From: Monocercomonoides exilis
Taxonomy: Eukaryota > Preaxostyla > Oxymonadida > Polymastigidae
NCBI GenBank assembly: GCA_001643675.2
Contig: LSRY02000020.1
Coordinates: 873,001-937,000 of the forward strand
Length of the DNA: 64,000 nucleotides
Direction: 5' to 3'
Part shown: positions 33,301 through 51,565 of the stretch, in pieces
Position numbering within the stretch: the stretch's first letter is position 1
How the letters are laid out: the number at the start of each line of letters is the position of its first letter
Program-made: the position numbers and the translations under genes
Notes under the pieces: model-generated
Databases searched by the model: none
What the model was told of the DNA's origin: nothing
The model's input: only the letters and a program-made list of their open reading frames with translations

Positions 33301-36300
33301 CTGTGCTCAATAACTTCTCTGCTGTTCCATTCAAAACACTTTTGAAACAAAGATTATCTGAAAAGCAAAGAGACGAATTTGATTTCAGATCTAACAGGCA
33401 TTCTTATCAAAGCCAAAAGGAAAATGCAAATTCAGAAAAAATGCGAAGTGAAAATGTGTTGTGTGAATTGCTTTGTGATAGCGTTGTGTTCCCAGAAAGA
33501 GTGGGTATTAATCTCGAAACAAGCGAAGTGGTATTGCTTTCTTTGGAAGACACGACAGAATACATGAGAACGCATTCACTATTTCCTCATGTTTCTTTTT
33601 CTCCTCATTCGATCATTGATCGCACAGAAGTGACAGATCAATCAAATCCATATGCAAATTCTCCTCTTTCTTCTGTTCCTCTTCCTTTCTTTTCACCGTT
33701 CATCCCACCAGAGCTACTATCTCCTCAATCTCCTCTAACATTGTCTTCTTCCCCAGCACAAGTGGCCGCTTGGGGAATTGGACAGCTAATGTTAATGATG
33801 ATCTTTGGAGAAAAGCACTTGAATTCATATTCGGAATCATGGATGCAACATCGACGTGCTGATTTCATTGCAAGAAGATTGGAAAGAGAAAACGCACTCA
33901 GAACAAGAGAGAATGAGAACATTAATTACCTTTCAATATCTCACCAGCAAAGAAGACCTATTTCTTCTGGAACAAATCAGAAAGGGCTGAATCAAGAAAG
34001 TCCAATGCATTCTCCGTCTGCCATCCCTCCTCACTCATTCTTCTTTGATCCTCTTCGAAAAGTGCCCAGATCGACAAAAATGATACCAGTCAGAAAGACA
34101 TCAGATGGAACATCGCCTGGCTTGGTTCCAATTGTCGTTCTTCATCAGAACCAGAACATCTTCCCTGTTTCTGTAATAGCACACAATATGCGCTCGATGG
34201 CTCCTCCAGTGTCTGCTGTGCTAACTCCAATGCTGACCACTCCAAAATCTCCTTCATTTTCTCATAGTTTCGAGCCACAAGCAACCAGCCGGAATCTTCC
34301 TTTCCCTATCTATTCTCCTTCTCCTTCTCTTCCTCCTTTGATATCATTGCCATTGCCTTCTTTCGGAGCAAGTTCAAAAGCAGGTGATATACCCAACAAG
34401 CAAAAATTGAATTTCTCGCTTGAACCATTCACATCTCGATTCAGTCCATTTTCTCCATTTGATATTGATAAGCTTCTTTCTGGCTCACTTTCTTCAGGAA
34501 TGGCTTCTTTCCCATTCTCCTCATCATCTTCTATTGTTGCACAAACAACATCACTTGCTATTCCAACAACACCTGCTTCATTTGCCACACTTTCTCCATA
34601 TTCGCCAAAGCTGCAATCTTCTCAAAAGCAACTTCAAAGCGCTTCTACGAAAACTCTGCTAACGCAAAGAACTACCACTTCAAGGATCCCATTGAATTCA
34701 GCATCGACAAATCCTTTGCTTGATCTGATAAAGTGCAATCCATCGCTTGGCATGTTTTTCACATCGTATCCTGCTCTATTTGCTTCTCATTGGTCGTATT
34801 GCTTTGCAGAAGCAGAAACTGTTCCTGTTCCATCGTGGGCTGGTCGAGTGAATGAAAAGGCAAAGAAAAGGAAAAGAACAAGAGCGAGAAACATGACAAT
34901 GAATAGAAGATTGCTAAAGGGGAAGGACCAAGACAAGATGAAGCGGATCTTGACTGAATTAGACAGAAGAAAGCAGGCATTCCTTGAGAATCAAAAGAAG
35001 AAGCGTTTCAATTGGGTTTCTGGAACACCTTCTGCGAATCAGGGTAATAAAAAACAATCGTCACGTTCTGTCACTTTTGCATCTTCAACACAAAATTCAG
35101 GAAGAATCAGTGGATTAAGCAAAAATTGCACAGAGCAAACTGAGAACGCACCAACGATGTTCAACGAAGAATTGGAGTTCAAAAAAATATTGGAAGAAAT
35201 TGACAGCCAAGAAAAAGAAGATTTGAAAAGCACCAAATCGTATGCCGATGGAGAAAATGATAATGTTGAATTCTCAGAGCAATCTCAATCCGAATTGAGC
35301 TCAACGGATTTGAATTCTTCAACATTTGACGATTTCCCATCAATAAAGAAACGACAAGCATTAAACAGAAGTGCAGCTATCCAATCAACATCAGCAAAAA
35401 ATCAGGGAAATTCTTCTCAATTCGATCATTCTGTTCAATCTTCATCATCAAGAAGCCAGCAATGCTTCAGCACACCTGACATTTTGGCTTTTCTATCTCG
35501 TCTTCTTCCAGTTGTTGTTCAGTGTTTGAATCCAACTGGAGTTAACAGGCCATTCCCGAATCAGCTCATGAACTGCTTCTTCCCCGAAACAGATAATTAT
35601 CGTTTGCTTTTGTCTTCATTTGCTTCGAAAAGAGACAATCAAAGACGCAATGCATCAAATAAACCTTCTTCCCTTTCAAGCTCTCGTCCATCTGAATTGA
35701 CAATACCTGAAACTCCCAAGACTTCTTTTGACGCATCTGTCACATCAACTTTTCAGCCATATTTACCTTTATCTTCATTTGACAATCTGTTTGATGAGTC
35801 TACTTCAACTCCAAAATCTCCTCTTGGATCATCTCCAAAAAGAATGTCATTCCAACCTAAAGTTGTTCCTCTGTCTTGCCTTCCAATACACGTGAAATCC
35901 CAACTTTATGCGAAAGCTACGCTTTCTGCTTTTCTCTCCTCTCCTCGACCAGAAATGTATTTATCAGCCATTTTATCGCCTGCCATTGCATCGATTCTGC
36001 ACACTCGAATTGTTCCCATAAATTCTTTTGCTTCATTTTTGGATGCAGTTTCGTTCGCTTTGGCTGGAGGGAAGCTGTTTGATGTTGAAAAGGAAGATAT
36101 TTTTGATCAAGAAAAAGGTTCAAATGAGAACAGTAAGCAAGCAGTGCGCCAGAAGAACAAGCTTATCATCTCAACACCAGAAGCGCAAATAGACAAATTG
36201 AAAAATATGAAGTGTGTGAGCGAGCTTCCTCAAAAGTTCCAATTTCTTTCAAGCTTCTTTAAGAAGGGTACCTCGTCAACTTCATTTGTCCCGCTTTTCT

Positions 36301-39300
36301 TACTCCTTCTTATCAGAAGTGGCTTATTTAGACAGATTTTAGTGAGAACCCTGCGTGGAATAGGCGACATTGATGATCTTAAAACAATCTTGAGGGAGAA
36401 AAAATTGAGACACAGAGTGAAAGCTGGAGTGCAGCTGGATGCAACAGACAAGGAAGTGACTTTGCTGTATGGAGAAGGAATTGTGAAGGAAGAGCGAAAC
36501 AAGATGGTGCGAGAAAAGATGTACAGATTAGAGACAGAAAAACAGAAACTGGAAGAAGAGAACAACCGGAAAAAGGCGTCTGAAGATCTCGCGCTGAAAA
36601 GAGAGACGATTGAAGATCGAATGAGAAAGACGTCTCTCACAGGAGTGCGGCACAAAACAGGCAATCGCCAAAAAGAAGAGAAAAGAGGAAGCTCCGCAAA
36701 CTCATCTCTTTCTCCTTCTCGCCGTTCGAGCTCTCCTACTGGTGGTTTGCATAATTCACCATTCAAATCTTCATCGCCGTCATCTTCTTCTTCGCCAAGT
36801 AACCGTCATGCATCGCTTTCCCAATCACCTGATTTATCCGCATCTCCATCCTGTTCCTGTCAAAAAGCTTCATCTGCATCAAGTTCAAGTCAAATTGCGT
36901 CTCGAACAAATCGGCAAAGCCCCACAATTACTTCAAAGAAGCTTTTCTTGACTCCACCAACAGAAGACAAACTAGTTTTATCTGCAATGGAAGCAGCAAA
37001 TGCATTTGTTGTATCTGTTCGTCGCTTTTTGCTTTCTCTCTGCGAATGCTGCAGAGTGCACCAGAATTCTCCAAGTGGCACATCTTTATCAACTGACCCT
37101 AATTCTGATGCGAAAGCGAATGATCCAAGCAGTCAACACTCATCTGGCTCTGAACCGTATTCTTCGTGCTCAGCGTTGATTCCGCATATTGCAGTGTATT
37201 TTGCGCTGATGGGAACAGGAAATGAAAGGCAGCCTTGGGAGCGTCCTCGAAAGGTCATGCTTCCTGGAGCAGCTGCAAGCTCCTCCTCTTCTTCCAATCA
37301 AAAATCAAAATTGAGCAACACAAATGCTTCTAATTCACAAGATAGTGGAAATAATTCTGATCAAGGTGATGTCACTGTACTAATTACAAAATGGGTTTCA
37401 GGTTTTGATGATGGAACTGACTTTGATGTCGATTCAACTGCATCCAAAAAGGCACAAGCGATGCTTCAAACAGAAATGCAAACATCTGATTTGCGTTCGT
37501 TTTCTGAAAGCACCAAGCGATCTTCTTCTCCGCTGGCAACGAGTTCATCACGAGTTCACTCTCCAAGTGCTCTGAATACAAAAAGACGCGACAATTTGGA
37601 TTCCTCTTCATCTTCACCACTTCGTCAAACTGTTGGATCGAAAGAGTCAAATTCATTCTTAGATACAAGTTACACAGCTTCGAAACAAATTAATAAATCA
37701 ACGCTTTCTTCGATGAAAGAATCAGAAGCTATAAATGAAGAAGATGGAAATCTCGAGCTTACAGAATGTATTGTTCCAAAGACCCCGCTTGCTTCATCTG
37801 CAATGGAGATAGCCAGCTCGCACATTTACTATCCTCGAATGATGGCAACTCGTCTAGCAAAATATTTGCCATCTTCAGACAATACGCTTGCGTTATCAAC
37901 GCAGGAGAATGAGCAACAATTACTGAAACATACAATGAATAACAATCGAACATTCAGAAAATCAGATCCAGACACATTGCTTATTGCGAATCGCATTCTG
38001 AACGACACTCTGCCTTGTGATAATCCTGATGCCTTGCTTCTTCAACAGCACCTGCCAGCTGCACACAGCATGCCACAACTGCTTAATCGCTGTCGCATTC
38101 ATCACATAAACTTGACACTTGTGAAAATCCTATCACCCATTTTGCAGGCTCTCTTTGGAGCTGATGGACAAAGCAATGCAGACTATCCGCTGATGCAGCG
38201 CTATCTACGCCAGATGAAATCTGTCAGAGGGTTCTTTTTTGACATGAGGCGTTCTTATTATCAGATGGCTGTTGCAGACGAAAATAAAAGAAAATCAAAT
38301 CCGTTCATTCCTTCATTTTCTTTTGCTCTCCATTCTCCTGTCCTTCCTTCTTCTTCATTTTTTGCCAATCTTTCTTCTCTTTTGCTTTGTGCTGCGGAGA
38401 TGCACAATTCGTCTTCTTCTCCAGCTCGAATTGCATATTCCATCAATGGGTTTGAAAGAGCAATCTGTTCCGCTCTGTCTACTCATCGACCTTCTCCTGA
38501 CAGCCCTGGTGGGTTCTCAACTGCACCTGCATTGGCTGCTCTGCATTTGTACGGAGCGGAGAAGAAACTTGATGAGGAAACATCTCAAAAAGAGCAATTT
38601 TTGTTTGACATAAAAATTAGAGAAGAGAAGCTAAAGAAGAAGCTGGAAGATTCAACCACGATTGCCAGCATCGGAGAAAATGTGGACGAATTAAAACGAG
38701 AACTTGATGTAGTCATTGAGCGCAAGCAATCTATCCCATCGCAATATCTCGTGAAATCCTCTCAGATGACTCCTTCTTTTCGATTCGAAGAAACATCGTC
38801 TTTTGGATCGCTTCGTGCAATTCATGACATGGTGTTTGCATCTGTGCTTCTTCGGTTGCCCGACAGCTTCGGTGCAATGCTGATGCATCCATCAGGGATC
38901 GTGTCAACAGCTGCATCGTCTGCGATGCTCGCCTTTTTCACTGCCACTCAGAAGCTAAACTCTTTCACTAACACTCCTCCGCTGAATACTTCAATCTCAA
39001 GTCCATCTCCTTCATCACCTGATTCTTTGACCCCAACATTAAAACGGAAAAGAAAGCCTGAATTCTTCCCGTCCACATTCTGCTTCCCTCACTTTTCTCG
39101 CTTGTGGCAGTGCATCAATCAGCAAAAGCAAACCCCTTCAACATTTTTTGCTGTTTCATATCGTCTGTCAATCAACAAGGCGAAAGAAAAGAACAAGCAC
39201 AACATTCACCTGATTGAAGACACTAATCGTTTGAAGCATATTTCTGAGTTTATTCAATCTTCGCTGTTGAACACGAATGGCTCTTCGTTTTACACTCCAG

Positions 39301-42300
39301 TTCCCCCTTCTTTTGCGCCTTTTAGGTCAGCTGTAAGCGAACTGGCTTCTTTCTCAACAACATCATCTATCTTCAAGCAGAAATCAATTCGAATGGACTG
39401 CCTTGAATCGCAAGAAAACTATCTCTTTACACATATAAAGAGTCTACTTCAGGGAACTGATGCTGCTTCTAGCATAAATCATTCATCTGATCGATGGTCA
39501 CCTTCTTTTGAAGGCATTCCATTTGATGTTTCAAAGCCTTTGGATACAAGACGAACAAACACTTCGAGTCTAAGTGAATATTTACCAGAAACTGGAATGA
39601 ATCGTTCGCAAAATAAAACCATTATAGAGTCAATTAATGATGACAAAGAATTGATAAGCTGCATTTTCACTTTTGTAACATCAATTGAGTTTCTTGTTCA
39701 AAATGCAGAAATATTGATCCTGAAAGAAAAAAGAACAGAAATTGTTATCGATCTTGGTGTAGACGAAGCTGATGGAGAGTTCGCTTCCAATTATTCTGAT
39801 GATCAGCTTTCTGTCTCTTTGTCGTCTTCATCGTCTCAATTCAAAATGCGTCCATTTGTCTTTGCTTCCAACACTGCGCAGATAATGCTTTCATTGATTG
39901 TTTTGCTATTTATTTCATTAAAGCAGAAGCAAAATGAAGGCCATTACACAAATGCAGAAGAGCAGTCCGACAATGTGCAGACGGACGATCAGCCGCAGCC
40001 ATTTGCTTCATCATCCTCATCGCTTTCGTTTTCGTCGTTGACTCCTGAGGCAACTCCAAAACAGAGTAAAGAAATGAAAAGTGCGAATAAAAGTCAAATA
40101 AACTCCAAGCAATCGCCTAATATGTCACCTGACACAGCAGGTGATTCTGATGTTCCAAATCCTCCTCAGCTGTTCACTCAAACATCTGCCCTGTTTCTTC
40201 TTCTCTCGTTAATTCGATCTCTGACTGTGCTTTTGATCAGAAATCCATCCAATTCTTGTCAAACAACTTTCAGAGGAAGAGATAGAGCGATTGCTGAAGA
40301 AATGAATGAGGAACAGAAAAGGAACAATATTCAAGGTGATGAAATGAGAGAGGGCGATGACAAAGAAAGAGAGGATGACATGCTGAGAGCGATGGAAGAA
40401 GATGAGAACCAAGAAGTGGCCGAAGCATCAAATATGCAGTTATTAGAATCTTCGATAGACATCGGCTCGTATTTGCATTGCATGCTTTGTCATCATTGCT
40501 CATTTCATTCTTGGTATTCAAAGGAACAAAATGAATACCTTGTTTCATTCTTTTGCCTGCTTCAGCAAATATCGCAATATCTTATTTTCAATCCAATTGT
40601 ACTAAACAGTACGATTTCACTTGTCAAAAATCCAGCATCGGAAAAGCAATCACCTAAATTGCCTTCTACACAACACTCTCCAAAATCAGTGAAAAGCTTC
40701 AAGGAAATACAAGTTATGCGAACAGAAGAAGGAACACATCCATATTTCTTTCTCGCACAATCAGCATTCATTTCACTTATTGCTTGTATAATTCGTCTGC
40801 CAAACCAGCAAAATCCAATTAACATTCTCAGCACCATTTCACCCCCAATTCCTGGATCTCAGGCAACATTGTCAACACCTCTAACACCAGCCACACAAAA
40901 CAATTATAATGACATTGACCATTCGCAGCAACTCCCTTACTTTTTGGGAAAACAGTTTGGAAATCTGTTCCTATCGAGCTTAAGGCACCATCTTGAATCT
41001 GTCAAAGCTGCAAAAGTTCACAAGCAACCCGTTTTGAAGTTCATTGGAGGTGGAAATAGTGTCGTGCCTAATGTTGAAGAGCGTGGAAAAAATGCAATAA
41101 TTGGTATGCTTTCCAGAAGGGCTTTGTTTGAAGTTTTGCTTCTTTATGCTTCAAAAGTGGAAACTCCTGCACTAACAGAAATGTTGAACTCTTCATCAGC
41201 CTCTCCTGCATCCAATTATGATTTGGCACTGCAGAGTTCTCGAGCTTTAATCATTGGATTCCTCAAGACAGGCATTTTTGAGACATTATTCATTGATTGT
41301 CTGCAAACTACAGGTGTGGCGGAGACAGACCTTGCAAAGCCTGCGCCAGCAGTTGCATACTTCGTGGGGAAGTGTGTTATTCGATTGGAAGTTATAAATT
41401 TGCTTTCGTTGATTGTACAGCACACCTGCACATTTGTAAAAGTGACACACAGAAGACATAAAAGGAAAAGAATAGCAACATCGGATACAAAGTATTTATC
41501 ATCTGAAGCCGAGGAAGCTTTGCGTAATGGAGAAATAATTCTGGCAGATATAACTGATTACGAGGATGACTCTGAAGATAATCGGCACAAATCAAGAAAG
41601 AACATTCCAGCGGAAGAAGAAGATGACGATGTTGGACAGAGCGGAAACGAGTTGGATGAACTCGAATTGAATTTGAGTCTGGCCAAAATTGAACTGGATG
41701 CAAAAGATCAAATTCAGACTCCCACGACTCCGATGCCTCAATCTCCTTCTGCCTGTCGAAATACGAATGGGATAAAATCTGCGCTTGATGATGATTTACT
41801 GAACTTCACAGACACTGAATCAATGAGCGATGGAGGATGTGCAGAAAGACAACTGCTTTCTTCAGTTGCACACCACAGCATCAGGCAAAAGATCATCCGG
41901 CAAGTCAAACTAGCACGAAGAGTGAGAGAAGAAAAGGAAGAAGAGATTTCATGGGACTCACCCACTTCTGATGAACAGCCAAGCATTCATTCTTCAAAAG
42001 ACATAAACAGTTGTCTTTTGATTAAAGAAGACATGATTCGCACGTTCTGTAAATTTTCAGATTATATTTTAAGGTTTGAAGGGAAATTGCTTCAATGCTT
42101 GGAAGATAGGCGACTTAGCTGTTCGGCTGTGTCATTCCTGTCAGTTTTGTGTCGCATTGACGATGACAGGATCGAATATGCACTGGTAAATCAGCCAGCA
42201 CTCAAAGAAGGACTTCTGTTTGCTGTTAATTCTTTACCACCATATCTGAGGGAGAAAAAGAAAGAGCCTGTGATGTGCATCTGCAGAGACAAAAGAACGT

Positions 42301-42644
42301 TTGATGAGTTAATTTCGGATTCTACAAAAGAAAGGCAAGCAAGTTCTGAACAAATATCTCAAAGCAATGAAGTTGTTCACAAATACTCACTTGACAGATC
42401 AGATTTCCTAAATGAGCACAATCTTGTGGGAGCTGATAATGAATTGGATCGAGAATTCAAAAAAGAAATGTCACAATTTGGCAGACTTCTTTTATCTATA
42501 GAAAGAAAGAGAAAAAGGCAGCTGAAGCTTCTTGAATTGGGAAGCGAATTTGATAATATGGACGAAATATTAATTCATTTTCGAACGACGCATCCATTGA
42601 TCCAAGATTCAACGCTCAGAAAATTACTTCTAAGAATTGTTTAG
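27383..42644 (+). CDS. Giant protein of unknown function with N-terminal IQ motif, 5060 aa (two exons)
   Basis: Exons are 27383-27534 and 27614-42644, joined in phase 2 (GTGTGA donor). The second exon is open for 15 kb. An IQ-like motif lies at about residues 28-48 (VVKIQRWFRHCLFQKYLR), a calmodulin-type binding helix. A basic RS-like stretch follows (SRSKSRSKSKSPHRS, near aa 145-160). The rest alternates hydrophobic, apparently folded blocks with Ser/Thr/Pro-rich linkers and short Ser runs; helix-rich segments in the last third and a C-terminal charged helix (SIERKRKRQLKLLELGSEF) suggest ARM/HEAT-like solenoid pieces. There is no signal peptide or clear membrane helix. I do not recognise the family. 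Its size and linkers recall scaffold proteins of cilia or membrane traffic, but that is inference. An intact frame over 15 kb shows that it is under selection as protein. Confidence 0.85.
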
Positions 42645-42873
42645 ACTTTTGTGTGAATTAAATAGATCTTTTTCCCATACTTAACTTCAAATATCACTTC
42701 AATCCATTTCGCGCTCTATACACTTCAATTAACAAGTTAAATTCCCTCCAATGGGTTTATTTTTTTATGTTTTATAATATATTCTTTATTTTATTTTTAT
42801 TTTTTGTTTTATCATAAATACAAACCTTTTCAATACTTTTCAATTTTTCAAATTAAAAGCTTCGACTCGAGAA

Positions 42874-48188
<5,315 letters not shown>

Positions 48189-48580
48189 ATGAATGGAGTT
48201 CAATTTTTTTTTTTAACAAAGTCATGTTGTTTATTGTTTTCTTGATTTATACATATATATATATATATAATTGTTGTATTTATTTATGTTTGAACGGCAA
48301 TTTTATTTATTTCTTTTTGGACGGAATATCAAAGAAAAAAATTTTTTTGTTTTTAAAAATACTTTTAAAAAAGTAAGGTTATTAAAAAGAATGAAATTAT
48401 GAGTTTGTAAGTATTTTTATTTTTTTATTTGGAAAAATGCATTCAATTTCTTATAAGATTAGAACAACATACTTTCTTATGTCAAATAAAGAGATATAAA
48501 AATTATCATTTGTTTTTGAAATTTGTTGAATGTGAAATAATATGTGAGATCAGACTGTTTACCTTTATCAAAAAAAGCTC
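48189..48580. other. AT-rich spacer between tandem plus-strand genes
   Basis: 392 bp with a T run and a TA dinucleotide repeat (about 48253-48269). No gene seen. It contains the ERK7-like gene promoter. Confidence 0.5.
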
Positions 48581-51565
48581 ATGACTGAACAAATCGACGC
48601 CCACATATTGAGGTTTGGAAAAATAATGTAATATGCAACATAATTTCTGGAAAATGCAAAATTTTATTGAGTAATTTTATTTATTTAATGCTTTTTATAT
48701 TTTCCAAACCCTTTTCGAATTGAGCAAACTTTTAATTTATTTTAATTATTAAACATTCATTCCGGAATAATTTTATATATGATTGTTTTTAGGAAATATG
48801 AAATTCTTCAGAAAGTGGGGAAAGGAGCATATGGAATTGTGTGGAAAGTTGCAGATAAGAAAACAGGAGATATTCTTGCACTTAAAAAAGTTTTTGATGC
48901 ATTCCAAAATGCGACGGATGCGCAGCGTACATATCGTGAAATTTCCATTTTGACTGAACTTGGAAGACATGAAAACATTGTTCATCTCACAAATGTTATA
49001 AAAGCTGATAATACACGTGATATTTATCTTGTATTTGAATATCTCGGTCTGTATTTGTTTTGTTATATTTTTTTTCTCTTTATATTTTTAAATGTTTTGC
49101 TTTCGACTTTTATTTTTTTAAACTTTTTAAGAAACTGATCTTCATGTTGTTATAAGATCCAACATTTTGGAGCCAATCCACAAGCAATTTGTAATGTATC
49201 AATCCTTTAAAGCACTGAAATATTTGCACAGTGCTGGAATATTGCATAGAGATTTAAAGGTTTGCTTATTTAAATGAACTCATTTAAATCTGTAACATTA
49301 ATTCAGCCGAGTAATATTTTGCTGAACAGCGAATGTATAATAAAGGTTGCAGATTTTGGTCTTGCTAGACTTATTGGAAAGATGGAAGGAAAAGGAGCGC
49401 AAAATGCTCTCTTGACTGATTACGTTGCAACAAGGTACCACACTTTTTAGTAATAACAATGCATTAATTTTTTTATGCAAATATTTTTACGTTTAAATCG
49501 TTTTTGATGTTAATAGATGGTATCGAGCACCTGAGATTCTTCTTGGTTCGCAGCGCTACACAAAGGGTGTTGACATGTGGTCAATGGGATGTATTTTGGG
49601 TGAAATGTTAGGAGGAAAGCCAATGTTCCCTGGTTCTTCGACATCTAACCAGCTGCAGAAGATTCTAGAAGTGACTGGGATTCCGTCGCCAGAAGACGTG
49701 GACTCGCTGCAGAGTAGCTATGCGCGGTCTATGTTGGACTCTGTTGTCTCATCGGTGCCTGCTCACCCACGCCCGTTGAATGAGCTGTTCCCCACTGCTC
49801 CTGCAGATGCACTGGACTTGCTGAATAAATTGCTCCAGTTCAATCCGAACAAAAGGCCCACAGCGGAGCAGGCGCTGCTGCATCCGTACATTGCGCAGTT
49901 CCACAATGAAGAGGAGGAGCCTGTCTGTGAGAAGAAAATAGAAATCAGCTTGGATGACAATGTGAAGTATGTTTCGATGGATATAGAGAGAGAAAGAAAG
50001 AGAAAGAGAAATATAAAAGTATTGAAATTGTATTGAAAATTTAAAAAAAAATGAAATGAAGTTCATTTTTTTAAACTGTTGTATTTTTTAATTTATTTAT
50101 TTCACTGAATTATGTCTGGATTTGTTTGTCGGTTCAACGAAAATTAATCTTTTGCTTTTTTTTTTCAACCTTTTTTAATTGATGACAAATTATTAAATTC
50201 CACATTTCTATTAAATGTATATATGTGTGTGTATATATTCATTTCAGACTTGGCACTCAAGTCTATCGAGAAGCTCTGTACAAGCTTATCCGTCGGCAGC
50301 GTATCCAAGCGCGTCCATCGCGTTCATCGCATTCATCTCATGTGGAGGCAGACCAATCATCCATGGCACAGTCCTCGTCTTCTTCTTCATCCAGACAGCC
50401 CAACCCATCTCCTGCTGCTTCTCCTCACCCTTCCTCTTCCAGTCGAAGAGTCACTCACACAACAACTGCTGCTCCTTCATCATCGTCTTCATCCTCGTCG
50501 TCGTCGTCTTCTGTTGCTTCGAGAGATCGCCGCTATCGCGAAGGAGAGCTATCGCAGTCGTATTCTTCGCCTTCTTATGCGCATCCACCTTCATCTCATG
50601 ACTATCCTGCTTCTTCTTCCTCTTCTTCCTCTTCTTCCCATCACACCCACTCATCTTCTGGTCGCAGTGGAGATCGCGTTTCTTCTTCTCACTCTTCAAT
50701 GCGTTCATCCATGTCTTCCTCCTCCAACCAATCATCTTCCTCTTCTCTTCAATCATCCAACCCATCCTCCTCTTCTCCTTCTCCTTCTTCCTCTTCCTCT
50801 TCCTCTTCATCATACCCCTCTTCCCAATCGCCCAACCCCTCCCAGCCATCCACCCCTTCCTCCCATCTGATGTCCCACACCCACTCTTCCCTCAGCAGGG
50901 CATCGGCTGGCCTCACCACACCCACCCCTTCCCAGACAACACATATGTACCCTTACGCTGCTGGATCCTCGACTTCTTCAGCTTCTTCTATTGCAACATC
51001 TTCTTCTTCCTCGTCTTCTTCATCCTCGCATCACCATCGCCATCCATCTGCTTCTTCTTCCTCTTCTTCTTCTTCCTCTGGTGTGCATCGCTCGTCCAAC
51101 CCGCTCTCCCAAAGCATGTCAGCTGCCCCTTCACCAAGCTCCACTCCTTTGTACTCTGCCCCTTCTGCCTCCACCTCGTCCATGTCCTCTTCTTCTTCCT
51201 CTTACCTCAAAGCACGCTCTCCCGTTGGCTCTGCCTCGACACCGTATCGCTCTTCTTCTCCTTCTCGTTCGTTTGTTGTCTCATCGTCGTCTTCTTCTAA
51301 TTCCTCTTCCAATCAAGCGCTTCTTGCCTCTTCAATGAGCCGGTCGAACTCGCGCCCAGCGTCTCCGAAGTCCACCCCGCCGTATTCTTCTGCCTCGCCT
51401 TCTTCCTCTTCCTCTTCCTCTTCTTCTGGTTCCTATTCTCACTCTGGAATTATGTCTGTCTCCAGCTCGGCGTCGGGAAGAACCCGGCCGTCGTCGCGCT
51501 CTTCGCCTCATCTGCAGCCTTCGCCTGTGCCATCGCCACAGTTGGTAGGGGGAAGCGGGAGATGA
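48581..51565 (+). CDS. MAPK15: ERK7/MAPK15-type atypical MAP kinase with Ser-rich tail, 769 aa (six exons)
   Basis: Exons are 48581-48612, 48793-49046, 49132-49259, 49307-49434, 49517-49966 and 50248-51565; every join keeps phase. I chose the ATG at 48581 because exon 1 ([10 protein letters not shown]) joins to [19 protein letters not shown], the usual start of ERK7 proteins. Kinase landmarks are intact: GKGAYG (20-25), ALKK near 40, HRDLKPSN (134-141), DFG (154-156), activation loop TDY (175-177) and [24 protein letters not shown] and [14 protein letters not shown] are typical of the ERK7 group. ERK7 usually has TEY; TDY is unusual. These kinases act on cilia and flagella and autophosphorylate their loop. 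Beyond [17 protein letters not shown] the protein is about 400 residues of Ser-rich, phosphorylatable disorder with SP sites. Confidence 0.95.

Noticed and set aside
48779-49046. ATG at 48779 as the start of the kinase
   Set aside because: A small exon at 48581-48612 joins in phase and gives the typical ERK7 N-terminus; the TTTTTAG just after the 48779 ATG is the acceptor.
50223-50870. Alternative frames (His/Leu-rich) across the Ser-rich tail of the ERK7 gene
   Set aside because: They are frame-shifted readings of TCN repeats; only the frame joined in phase 2 at 50248 continues the kinase.
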